Positions 22,199 to 32,653 of a DNA stretch of 64,000 nt are shown here, piece by piece. The position numbers and the translations under genes are program-made. How positions within the stretch are numbered: position 1 is the stretch's first letter; the number at the start of each line of letters is the position of its first letter. Location of the stretch: positions 1,641,109 to 1,705,108 of the forward strand of contig JAEVLN010000007.1 in the NCBI GenBank assembly GCA_018350325.1. Reading direction: 5' to 3'. A model generated the notes under the pieces. The model was not told the origin of the DNA, made no database searches, and saw nothing but the letters and a program-made list of their open reading frames with translations. The stretch is from Globodera rostochiensis (lineage: Eukaryota > Nematoda > Chromadorea > Rhabditida > Heteroderidae).

Positions 22199-23346
22199 TA
22201 AAAAGAAAGGAAGAAGAAGCATTTTTTATTTGTTGAAAAAATGTGTCTGTCGATACGTTCATCTTTTATGGGATAAATATATTTTCTTTTTTTATATTTA
22301 TTTTAAGCATTTTATCTTGGTAAACAAAAAAAGATATAAATCGCTAAGGATGATACTTTTAGATTTGAAAAATCTCCAATTAGGTATCTAAAAATAGGTG
22401 AGAAAAAAATGCCATGGGTTCATAAGCAAAAATAGGTGTGAAAAAATGTTTGTAAAAATAACAATAATGGCTTAAAAATTGTTTTTATATGGAAAATTAT
22501 CAAACAGTAGCAGCATAAGACCCCGTTTTGCATTCGGCAACCGGATGCAAAACGAGGTCTTAAGTCTGCACTAATATTTTAATGGTACCCCTGAAAATGC
22601 CTTTGTAGATTTTTTCCATTTTATTTCATTTTTTTCGTTAATTGAAAAAAATGGTTTCGTTTCGTCTTTCGTAATGATTCCCCGGCAGTGCCTATCGGCA
22701 ACAGGGATGGGCGAAACTTCGGCTTCGAGCTTCGCAAAACTTCGGGTATTTTGAGCTTCGAACTTCAAGCTTCGGGTAAATAGCCGAAGTTTCGGGTAAA
22801 ATGCACCCCTAAAGATTGGATTTTTTTGGTCATGTTGGAAAATTCTTTCAAAAAATTGTTTGAAAATAGTTATATATACATACAATGCCAAACTTGTAGC
22901 ATTTGACACAATCAATAAAAGTAAAAATAATGAAATATTTCTATGGCTACTATTTTCTAAATTGAACCAAATGAACTGAATCGATTGAATGGTGGGAATG
23001 CCAAATATAATAAACCGAGTGATATTCCAATTTAAGGGCTGCAAATCTTTCATTTGCATAGGTAAATCTAATTTATTTGGAAGCACAAATATTCCCCCCA
23101 AATGTAAAATTCTAAACAAAAACATTTTGGCCTAGCCATAATGTCCAATTTGAAAGCCATAGGGACCAGATTTTTTAAAATTTACAAATTATTATTGAGA
23201 TAATGTCCACATGGCCTAGCCATAATGGCCAATTTATCTAATAAAAAATAATTGGCCGATTTTTTGTCATTTCAAAAGAAAATCCCTCATTTTTTATTCT
23301 CTTTACGTTTAATTAACTAATTAATGTTCCCTTTTTTTATAAAAAA
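22199..23346. other. Interval before F5: repeats and 5' block
   Basis: 22522-22560 is a short hairpin (AGACCCCGTTTTGCAT / ATGCAAAACGAGGTCT). 22702 starts CAGGGATGGGCGAAACTTCGG with GAGCTTCG / AAGCTTCGGG words, a one-ended hAT-like element. 22908-23045 is the F-family 5' block and 23305-23346 the proximal leader with TTAATTAACTAATTAATG. No exon found. Confidence 0.55.
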
Positions 23347-25501
23347 ATGTCTAAAATTGGTTTGTGCGTCAAATTTTGGTGGTTTATCTTCTATGTACAA
23401 ATTGTGCTGCTTCATCTGGCACATCATCATCATCACCAAAGTGCCAATGCCGTCAATATTCTGGAAGTGTACATTTATCCGCCATCGTTTCAATACACCG
23501 TTACTGTCTTCTTGGCCAAAAGGGATGCCAATGGACAAAATGTCACCAAAAAAATAGGAGCCGGAATAAAAACGACGACAAAGCCGGACGGAACGCAAAT
23601 GATTAAGCTGAACAAAACCAAATTAGCCGAAGGATGGAGCAAAGTCAACTTCAAATTTACGCGCACCAACGACGCACGATGGGTAAAATGTGGGAACGGA
23701 TTAATTATGTTTTTTATGCTTAAATGCTTTGAAGAATAAGGCCCAAAATGGCCTTCTTCGCGTTGGTTTGAGCTTTTTTGGCCGCCAACTCGTTCGCTTT
23801 TTTAAGAGTTTTTTCGTTATAACTTCTTTCAAATATAACCAAATCAAACATTTTCAACATCATTCGAAAGCATGCAATGAGAAGCTTACAGAGGCAAAAG
23901 CTAAGCTATTGGACAATTCCCAAAAAAGTTATGGCCAATTGTGACCAAAAAGCCTTTTCTGGTCATATTTTTGAGAATTGACCAAAAGCTTAGCTTTTGC
24001 TTTTGAAAGCTACTCATTGCATGCTTTCGAATGGGTTTGATTTGGCTAGATTTGAGAGAAGTTATAACGAAAACACTTAAAAAGTGAACGAGTTGGGTTT
24101 TTACTAGACATCGGCGGGATGGGATCCTGCGGGAAAAGTAAGGGATTCTCGGTCCCGTTCCCGTCTTTTTTGCCGGGCGAGATCTTTTACGGGAACGGGA
24201 AAAAAACGGGATCACCGGTACGGGTTCCCGTCACGTACTTTTTGAAAACCCCGTGCCGGGAAATTTTTTTTACCGGACTCTAGTTTTTACTGTTTAAAAG
24301 GAAGGCATAATTTGTCTTTTTGACCGAAAATTTAAAAAAAATACACCAAAAAAGATTGACCACTAAAACCGCGGTTAACCGTCGCATCCGTTGTTTTTTT
24401 GATTGCTGAGAAATGAATTTGATGCATAAATGCCATTATCTATCCAGTGGCTGAGTGATGATTAGAGACCGGACTTGAGCTTCGAGCGAGACTCGAGACG
24501 AGATTCTCGAAAAAATCTCGGATCTCGAAAAATCTCGTGAAGCTCATTTTAGTCGAGACGAGATGTCTTTGAGTCGAGATCGAGATTTTTTGAGATTGCG
24601 ACACGAGATCTCGTCTCGACCGGTCTTTAGTGATGATACTCTTATTGGGTACATGTCAACTCGCCGACGCCGACTCGCCGATGGGTTGAAGAAATAGAGG
24701 AAAAAAAATAGTACATTTTTTTAATTAATTGGAGATGCGTAAGAAGCGCCGACGCCGACTCGCCGACATGTCAACTCGCCGACGTGTCAACTCGCCGACG
24801 GTTGACTCGCTTCGATTCGCCTCGACCATCGGCGAGTCGGCGTCGGCGAGTTGGCCCTTATTTGTTAGACTGATTTTATTTGGTCTAGGTTCTAGCACCT
24901 TCCGCTGTAATCATTTTTTTCCTAATTTAGATTTTAATATCCCTCTTTTTTAGTATTCTTACAATTTTTTGCAAAAATTTTAGCTATAAAAAATAAAATT
25001 CTAGCTATTTACATAAATAATTAGTTCATTTCAGACTCAATTACGTAAAATTCGGACATTTTCTTTCGCATTATAAAAAATAAGGGGGGTTCCTTTTTTC
25101 AAATTAAAAATGCACCCCTAAACATAAAACTTTTTCTTGGTCCAAAAATGCACCCCGAAAAGATCGATTTCCGGGACCAGAAAAACCGGGATCAAGATTT
25201 TCAACCGGGACCGGGACTTCCCAGGACCATTTTTGTAATGTTCAATTGTAAAACAAAAATTTTTTTTTTGTCAAAAAGTACGCCGCAACAAAATTCATTA
25301 AAATTCCTGGTGTGAGGCCAACTTTAGGGGGTGCGTTTTCATCCCCGTCCCCGGCGGGGATGAGAACCGGGGACCCCCGTTTTCGTGGATGGGCAACGAC
25401 ACAATTTCATTTAGGCAAGTGGAACAGTGACTGCGAACTTTGCTCGCCAAGCGCAACAATTGGCGTTGGATTACGACGATTTGTTGCATGTAGGGGAATA
25501 G
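23347..25501 (+). CDS. F5: small secreted protein, family member 5
   Basis: Exon 1 (23347-23682, phase 0, TGG/gtaaaa) has the leader MSKIGLCVKFWWFIFYVQI...QSANA, then LEVYIYPPSFQYTVTV and QMIKLNKTKLAEGWSKVNFKF. Exon 2 starts at 25415 after CATTTAG and runs to a TAG at 25499-25501; its ASGTVTANFARQAQQL aligns with exon 2 of F1 and F2. In F1 and F2 this exon ends at a phase-2 donor; here that donor is altered (CATGTAGGG), so the protein may end at this stop. The 1.7-kb intron carries a foldback and at least two hAT-like elements. About 140 residues; function unknown. Confidence 0.68.
23776..24098. mobile_element. Foldback (hairpin) element in F5 intron
   Basis: 23776-23938 and 23940-24098 are imperfect reverse complements along nearly their whole length: CAACTCGTTCGCTTTTTTAA, TTCGTTATAACTTCT, CATTCGAAAGCATGCAATGA, CAAAAGCTAAGC and GGCCAATTGTGACCAAAAA. 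The loop is almost absent. RNA from it would fold into a ~150-bp duplex. Confidence 0.85.
24105..24282. mobile_element. hAT-like MITE, target duplication GTTTTTAC
   Basis: 178 bases with ends TAGACATCGGCGGG and (complement) TAGAGTCCGGTAAAA, internal ACGGGAACGGG / TCCCGTTCCCG words, and perfect 8-mers GTTTTTAC on both sides (24097-24104, 24283-24290). Confidence 0.88.
24463..24629. mobile_element. hAT-like MITE, target duplication GTGATGAT
   Basis: 167 bases with ends TAGAGACCGGACTTGAGC and (complement) TAAAGACCGGTCGAGACG, filled with GAGACGAGA / TCTCGAAAAATCTCG words, and perfect flanking 8-mers GTGATGAT (24455-24462, 24630-24637). Relatives with the same word lie near 49390-49500 and 57020-57170. 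Confidence 0.88.
24655..24860. repeat. TCGCCGACG-word repeat
   Basis: Reiterated ACTCGCCGACGCCGACTCGC words, inverted at the right (GGCGAGTCGGCGTCGGCGAG). I see no clean target duplication. Confidence 0.65.
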
Positions 25502-26064
25502 ATCGGAATTTTTCATAAAAACATCCGGGAGTGGGACATTTGGGCGCTGCCGTTTGGGCGCAAAAATCAGTACATTTGGTTCAAAATATATACATAATAA
25601 ACCTATTTTTTGCATGAAATGTGAGTGGCACCGCCGGGAATTTCTTTTGTTGAAATTTGTTAAGAAAATTGGCCCAAAAGTACGAATTATCCTGAATATC
25701 TCAGATCGCTTAGTTTTTGCTTATTAATTGCTTCTCCCCATCGAGAGCTTTCATTTGGTACAATGTGTGACCAAGTTTAGTAAGGCTACAGAAAGTTATA
25801 AAGCATTCTTCATCTTCGGACCGGTAGCCGTCGTGGCACGCCTACACGAATTTTTTTTTTCCGTTTTTTTTTGTGCAGAGGTCCAACCGACATTCATATA
25901 AATAACATGGATAGGATGTCAGCAAACGCATAACGAACGATGGTAGTGGGTGAGTGGGAATCGAACCATGGTGCGGGACGGTGGCCAAGAAGATCAAAAC
26001 AAAAAACGACAAATGTTGTTGTTCTGTTGCCAGAACAAGCTTGGAAGACTGGACGGGAAAAGCA
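25502..26064. other. Interval between F5 and the acidic-protein gene
   Basis: The two genes converge here. 25963-25980 contains TGGTTCGATTCCCAC on the minus strand, a tRNA B-box match without the rest of a tRNA. Nothing else recognised. Confidence 0.45.
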
Positions 26065-27687
26065 TTATTCCTCTTCTTCCTCCTCCTCATCGCCCTCATC
26101 GGCTTCGGCATCCTCGTCATCGTCGTCCCCTTCCTCGTCATCATCGTCGCCCTCTACGCCTGAAGCAAAATTGGTGGCTTGCTTTTTTTAAAGATTTATG
26201 TATAGGTAAAATTAAGGAAATTTAAAGAAAAAAAAATCAATAATTATTAAACCAATTCATAACCCCAAATAGATTGCCGTAAGAATCGGGAGACCGCTCG
26301 ACTTTTGTCATGAAATTACCGGGGGGGGGGGGGGGGGGGGGGGGAGTCCGAAACCCCCCGCGAAAGTGTTTCTGACCAGCGCCGCGCTAAAATCCCGATA
26401 CTGTAACTCTAATAATTCCGCCCCCTCGAAGTCGGTGAACTCACAAATCCAAGCTATTTTCTACGCTTATAATCCCGCCCCCTCTAATAATGTCGCCCTT
26501 TCTGAGTAGGTTGAAAAATAATTCCGCCGGTGGGATTAAAAGTGTGTTTACGGTGTCTATCCAATAAATTTTAAATTTGCTTTCGAAGTATAAACATTTC
26601 CCAAAAATTCTTAAATAATTCAAAAAAAAATTTGTGTTGCCATCTCCTAAAATTAAATAATTTGATAAGCCGAGAAATGTCCGTAAAAACTTTTTACATA
26701 CCCTCTTCATCATCTTCTTCGTCGTCATCCTGCTCGTCCTCATCGCCGCCGGCGCCCGACTCGCCCTCACTGTCGTCCTCCTCCTCGTGTGCTTGCTCTT
26801 CCGTCTCCTCGTCAGCTTTTGCCTTTTCGTTATTCGTCAATTTGGCTAAATGTTTTAAAATAAATTATTTAAATTTGCTTAAAAAATCTCTTTCTAATTC
26901 ACATTATTGATATCAAAAAACATAAAAAGATCGTTTTGCCTTTTAATTTGTTGCTGTTCGAGTTGGCCTCGTTATTCGCTGTCACTGTGGGTACCTTTAA
27001 TAATTAAATATAAAAAATTAAATAATCAAAAATCTGATCAATCCCGGAGGGTTTCATGCTCTTGGTCAACCAATTTCCAACATTTGATCAGAAAATAGAA
27101 TGAAACCAACCAAAAATTATTTTGATTAGCCATAATAATCTCAAAAAAATCAACAAGATTCAACCAGCCCCAAAGCTCAATTTACAAATTTAGAATTCCC
27201 AATTTGGCCGTTGTAATATTGATCAGAAAACTTCTCAATCACAGTGTAAATTCTCCAAAATTTTTTGATCAGATTGCAGGTCTGTCTGTAAAAATTGATC
27301 AGAAAACTTCTCAATCACTGTCTAAATTCTCCAAAATTTTGATTGCAGGCTGTGTCTGTAAAAATTGATCAGAAAACTTCTCACTTCTCAATCACAGTCT
27401 AAATTCTCCAAAATTTTGATTGCAGGCCTGTCTGTAAAAATTGATCAGAAAACTTCTCACTTCTCAATCAGTCTAAATTCTCCAAAATTTTTGCAGGTCT
27501 GTCTGTAATATTGATCAGAAAACTTCTCAATCCCAGTGTACATTCTCCAAAATTTTTTGATCAGTTTTTCACCAACATCGCCGTTGTCGACTTTCTGCGC
27601 TTTTGTCAACACGGCGCCCTCATCGCCGTTCTCTTCGGCGGGGCGTGCCCGCTTTTGCGATTGTTGTTGCTGTTCTGTTGCGCTCAT
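26065..27687 (-). CDS. Acidic nuclear protein, prothymosin-like, 117 aa
   Basis: Exons 27687-27573, 26845-26702 and 26159-26065, all joined in phase 1 at GT-AG sites. The N-terminus is MSATEQQQQSQKRARPAEEN with basic nuclear-targeting clusters KRARP and KAQKV. From residue ~50 it is almost entirely Asp/Glu with Gly, Ser and Ala, ending in a run of seven Glu. Size, composition and a basic cluster beside a long acidic tail resemble prothymosin-alpha/parathymosin, which bind linker histone; exon sequence alone cannot prove homology, and other acidic chromatin proteins fit too. The Ser-rich frames on the opposite strand are shadows of the acid codons. Intron 1 contains a 75-bp tandem array; intron 2 has a long poly-G run at 26321-26344. 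Confidence 0.72.
26405..26550. repeat. Dispersed CCGCCCCCTCTAATAATG repeat
   Basis: Shares GGTGAACTCACAAA, TATAATCCCGCCCCCTC, TAATAATGTCGCCCT and TTGAAAAATAATTCC in order with 55375-55525 in a CREB intron. Confidence 0.7.
27214..27560 (-). repeat. ~75-bp tandem array (5 units) in intron 1
   Basis: Each unit contains ATTGATCAGAAAACTTCTCA, ATTCTCCAAAATTTT and GCAGGTCTGTCTGTAA. Units start near 27218, 27294, 27364, 27439 and 27512. The last unit ends at the exon 1 donor, so the array probably arose from the exon/intron boundary region. Confidence 0.85.
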
Positions 27688-28058
27688 TTTTTGCTGCTGT
27701 TGAATGATGCGGGATTAGTGATGGGAAAGAAATGGAGATGGCTTTGATCGCAATGGATTATTTGTTTAGTTTTTTGTAACTCGAATCCTAAAAATTTTTT
27801 TTACACAAAAATCTTTCAAATAAGCATCAAACAATTAGTCACCCACTACACAGTACAAGCTTATAAGAAGAAACTGTGATTGGATTAATATGCGGTAGGG
27901 GACTGAAAGTGACGGCGCTGTAAAGTTAAAACAAATTCTTGAGCGAATCCCTTCACACCAGCCAGCAGCAGTACATATCAGGGCTGTGTATCGTATCGTA
28001 TCGTAATCGTAAATATCGTATTTTAGAGCCATATCGTATCGCATGCATGCCCCACACC

Positions 28059-29275
28059 AGGGTTGCAACGGATCATCCGAAATCCGTTATCCGTTATCCG
28101 AAATCCGGTGTTTTTCTCAATCCGATATCCGAAATCTGATCCGACAAATTTTGGGCGCCAATCCGATATCCGAAATCCGATCCGACAAATTTTGGCAAAT
28201 CCGATCCGAAATCCGGATAATTGTCCGATATGATTGAACACAAAAAAATGAACCAACGAGTAAAATATAATAGCATACCGAAGGGCTTATCAATAGGGTC
28301 GAGATTTCAAGTTTTAACATGTTTTTTTTGCGAATAGGGTATCATGAGAGAAGCCCGGAAATAGCATTCATTTTGAAAAATTTTAAAATTAGAGCGGGTT
28401 TTTAGTTAATATAAATCAATATTTTGGCTTTTTGAGAATAAATCAATAATTCGCGATTTTTCCGTAATAAATCAATATTTTAAGCAATTTTCTTGAGAAA
28501 AATGCAATTTTTAAGCATTTTTTTGAAATTTCTTGAAGAAATTCAATATTTTTCCCCAAAATTTCGCAAGAAAAAAGCAATAAAACAAAATGTACCCCCC
28601 TAAAAAGGGACTTTTTCTATACAAAAAATCCACCCAAAAGATCGAAATTTTCCCTAAAATGTTTTTATTTGGTATTTTTATAAATAAACTTTTACATTTT
28701 TTTGACCAATTTTCTTAACAAATTCACATTAAAAATTCAAAATTTTCTCGGCGGCGCCTATCGGCACCGCCGACCCCCCCCCCCCACCCCGCAAGCAGAA
28801 TTCGCAAAAAAATTTTGTATTTTTGAAAAATGAAAATCGACAAAATTTTTAGTTAAATTTCAACAAAACTAAGAATCGACTTTTTTTTGGGAATCGACTT
28901 TTTTTTGGCTTGCCCCCCCCCCCTCTAAAAATTTTTCTGGTTACGGCCCTGGATGGGAAGTTAAACTTTTTCTTCACCATAATTTGCCCATTTGCGATTT
29001 TCTTATTGAACTTGAGTGTTACATTGAATAAATTATCATTTCCCGGAAATCTTCTAAAAAAACACCAAAATTTCAGTTTTTTCCACTAAAAAATTTTTTC
29101 ATCCGAAATCCGTTATCCGATATCCGAAATCCGGTGTTTTTTCAAATCCGATATCCGAAATCCGATCCGACAAATTTTGGGTTATCCGATCCGAAATCCG
29201 TATCCGACTTTTTTCTCAAGAACAATCCGATCCGAAATCCGTATCCGACTTTTTTCCCAATCCGTTGCAACCCTG
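28059..29275. mobile_element. hAT-like element, 1.2 kb, target duplication CCCCACAC
   Basis: Perfect ends CAGGGTTGCAACGGAT / complement CAGGGTTGCAACGGATTGG, perfect 8-mers CCCCACAC at 28051-28058 and 29276-29283, and subterminal arrays of ATCCGAAATCCG / CCGATATCCG on both sides. The centre has other repeats (GGCGGCGCCTATCGGCA hairpin, poly-C) and no transposase. It is inserted in an ATCGTATCGTA-word element whose pieces lie at 27980-28035 and 29520-29610. Confidence 0.9.
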
Positions 29276-29283
29276 CCCCACAC

Positions 29284-31150
29284 TGCATACGTGCCTGCCT
29301 AAAACCCTTTTAAAAAAGTACCGTATTTTTAAAATTTCGGTTGAAGATCTCTTAACAAATTAAGTCAAAAATTCAAAAGCGACTATCGGCACCGCCAACC
29401 CCCCCCCCAGAAGTAAAGCTAAATTTTCAAAAATTGCATTTTCGTTGCGAATTTTAAAATTTAAAAAACAAGAAATTTCTACCGAAAAAAATTTTAATTT
29501 TTTTTTTGAACACAGCTAGAAAAAATATCGTATCGTAATTTTGCCATATCGTGTATCGTAAAAAATCGTATCGTATTTTGGTGTATCGTAAATATCGTAT
29601 GTCGTATTTTGAGGAGACGATTCTTGTTTACGAAAGAAAGGGGAAAGTGAAAGAAAGGATAGAGACGCAGTGTGTGTCTAACTCTGTTTGTCTGCCGTTT
29701 CTTTGTTTTTCAATTATAAGTGTATAATGAATGGGGAGTCGCAGACAGTTAGAAGTTAGACACAGATTATCTCTTAACACACGCACTCGCGTAAAATGCC
29801 GCTAGCGCCTTTCTGTGTCTTATAGGTATTCTATTAAAACAAAAATAAAATTAAAGCCAGGCCATTGCGTCGCAGCGAATCAAACTTGGCATTTAAAAAT
29901 TAATCTGAGATAAAAACAATGGAAATTTAAAAAACCGGAATTCGAAATTTTTGGATAGAGGCAAAATTAATAAAATTGTTGGAACTTACATAGCAAAAAA
30001 AAAATTTTTTTAATTTTAAACACGCGTGGTAAAATCCAAAAACTCAGCGAATCCGGCATTTGTGCCGAGTTTTCAAGACAGAATAACCACACAGCTCGAG
30101 AATGGCAAAAAAAAAATGTTTGTTGAGAGACACTGTGAGGCCGCCGCTGTTATGCTGTGCATATGTGTGTGAGATGTGCGGCCGCCACAGCGATGGCGCC
30201 GCTCGGCCGGCAATTTGCCAAGGCGAGGGACGGGCGGTGGGATGGGCAGGCCCCACTCTGTCCGCGGTGGGATGGGCAAGTTACGGGCGGCTAATTGTGA
30301 ACCGATGGACTTTGGTGGGCGAGAGAGAGAATGGAACATTTCAACGACAAACAGCCCTGAAGGGAATGTTCGAGGCCCAGATTTCTTGACCCATGAGAAT
30401 GTATAGGTGCGGGACCGGGACTTTTGGGAAAAACCGGGACCGGGACTTCCCGAGACCAATTTTAGTCCCGGCCAAAAACCGGGATTAAGGGACAAAAATA
30501 AAGATATCTGAAAAACGCCGATCGTTTACTGAAGCGTTCGAGAAAAACCGAGATTAAAATTTCACTCCTAGGAGGACATATCAGTACTGGTCCCCGTCCC
30601 GCTATGTATTTGGTCCGGGGACTACATGCCGGGAGTGACAACGGATTAACGTTTCAAACTTGTTCGAGAGAGAGCCATAGGACGCTTCGTAAGTTCAGTC
30701 TGGCCATTTTTTGGCCTATCTGAATTAGGCCCATTGCCCTTGTCAGGTCAGAATGATTCAGTACAAAGGGTGTTTTCAATTTTGATGATGGGGTGGTGGG
30801 GAAGGAATGCATAGTGGCGGCAACGAAGCAGGGGCTGGCTGCCCCCACCACAGTCCGAGATGGTTCAGTCCCGGGATAGTTGTCGCCCCCCATTTTGTTT
30901 TTGTGGGCCGTTGAAGGATCAAAAGCGTCCAAAACGTACTAAAGACAATTCAGTCCCATTGGTAGAAAAGAGTTAAAAAAAGTTAAATAGTTATTGTATT
31001 GTATTTAAAAGTAAAAGTAGTGTAATGAAAACAATTTTGATGATAAAAATAAATTCATTAAAAAAATTTCGGGAGACTGAAGATTTGCACACAAAATGAG
31101 TGATTTTTAAGAAAAAAAAAAATTGAGCTTTGGTGGGGAGGACTACATAA
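29284..31150. other. Gene-free interval
   Basis: 29520-29610 is ATCGTATCGTA words. 29672-29695 and 29741-29765 form an imperfect hairpin (GTCTAAC...GTCTGC / GCAGACAGTTAG). 30100-30300 is a GC-rich patch with duplicated CGGTGGGATGGGCA. 30405-30620 reiterates GGGACCGGGACTT. Open frames here look like chance or repeat reading; none has supporting splice context. Confidence 0.45.
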
Positions 31151-32110
31151 ATGTTTGACAAAAAAAAAGAAAAAAGTTACGGCGTGCCCGGGACTGAACT
31201 GTCCGGTTGGGGAGCATTGCTCCTCCACCACTCCGCCCTTATATATTGTCGTCCGCCCAAACACCCCACACTCGTCAGCAGCAGCTTCAGCGGTCGGCTC
31301 CAGTGTGGGAGAAGTACATAATGTGGGGGGGGGGGGGAATTGTGGGGGGCGGACGCTTCTCTTCTTTCTCGCGTCGTCGACACAGCGACCTCCGATGTTT
31401 GACGTTGGCAAAATGCCAAACGCTTGGCATGAAGCAGAAAGAGAGAGAGAGAGAGAGAGAAAGAAACAGCCAAAGGGACAGAAAACATAGAGCGAAAAAA
31501 GATTTGTTATCCAGTAGTTGAGAAAGAGTGAACAGAGAAAAAGAGCAATTATTAGAGAAATGGAAAGAGCTTGGAAACAGAAAAAAGCGTGAAAAAGAAA
31601 AGGAAGAGTAAAAAGAGGAATTTGGGGAGGGGGGGGGGGGAAGGGAAGAGAAAAAATAATACGGAGGGCGCCCAAAAGCAGAGAAAGAAAGATGAGAAAA
31701 GACTTCGCCATTGCCAAGCAGAAAATTAGAGAGAGAGAAATAGAGTTGGAGAAAGAAACATTTTCTAGAGTTGGAGAAAGAAACATTTTCCAACCCAGAG
31801 ATTGTGTCCAGAGAAGCAGAGAAAAGGAAAATACTTTAAAGCAGAGAAACAGAGTGGAAAAAGAAAAATGCATTAAAGTAGAGAAACCCAGAGAAGCAGA
31901 AGAAAAATGCATTAAAGTAGAGAAACCCAGAGAAGCAGAGAAAAGGAAAATGCATTAAAGCAGAGAAACAGAGTTTGGAGAAAGAAACATTTTCCAACAC
32001 AAAGATTGTGTCCAGAGAAGCGAGAAAAATGGCGGCCTTTATTTTGTCAGTGTCATTTTGCTTTTCTTTCCCTCCCATTCGACGACCGGACCAGCAGAGC
32101 AAAAGGTTCC
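31150..32110. repeat. Purine-rich low-complexity tract
   Basis: The plus strand is almost all A/G for about 700 bases: a GA dinucleotide run at 31440-31462, G runs, and imperfect tandem GAGAAGCAGAGAAAAGGAAA / GCATTAAAG units at 31800-31980. The Phe/Ser-rich minus frame of ~280 codons is a composition artefact. It could form triplex or single-stranded DNA. Confidence 0.6.
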
Positions 32111-32653
32111 CCCCCCCCCAACTCCGTTAAACGAAAGAAGAAAATAATATAATGCATTCATCAAAAAATATGGATGGCTGAAATAACGGAAACAAATGTG
32201 TGTAAATGTCAAAAAAAATTTCATCGAAAATTGCTAAAAAAAATCAAATAGATACTTACAATTTTAATTCGTATAAATTATTTTGATTTAAATGGTAAAA
32301 CAAATTTTAAAATACAAAATTTGAATTTCTCTAATTAGCAAGATTAACGAATTAAACATTTTGAATTAAGATATTAAATATTTTTAGAATGTGAAGGCAT
32401 CTTGCCCAGATTTCATGTCAGAAAAATTTAAATAATAATTAAAAGTATAGTAGGTAATTTCTTAAATAACGAATTCTAAAATGCAGATTGGGAAAGGTTA
32501 AAAATTTCTTATGAATTTTTTCATTCAAAATTTAAATACCTATGAATATGTATAAATAAATTTTTATAATTACAAATCTCAAAATTATTTTATTAAAACA
32601 CATTTTTAGGAAAGTAAAATGTATAGACTTATAAAATTTCAGTTTGTGATAAA

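Noticed and set aside
25940..26910. Ser-rich plus-strand frames opposite the acidic gene
   Set aside because: Complement of GAG/GAC/GAT codons; the minus-strand exons join in phase and explain them.
30073..30495. 140-codon minus frame in a GC-rich patch
   Set aside because: Runs into a GGGACC-word element; no domain or splice support.
31058..31912. 284-codon minus-strand frame rich in Ser/Phe/Leu
   Set aside because: The complement of a purine-rich tract lacks stops by composition; no exon signals or recognisable domain.
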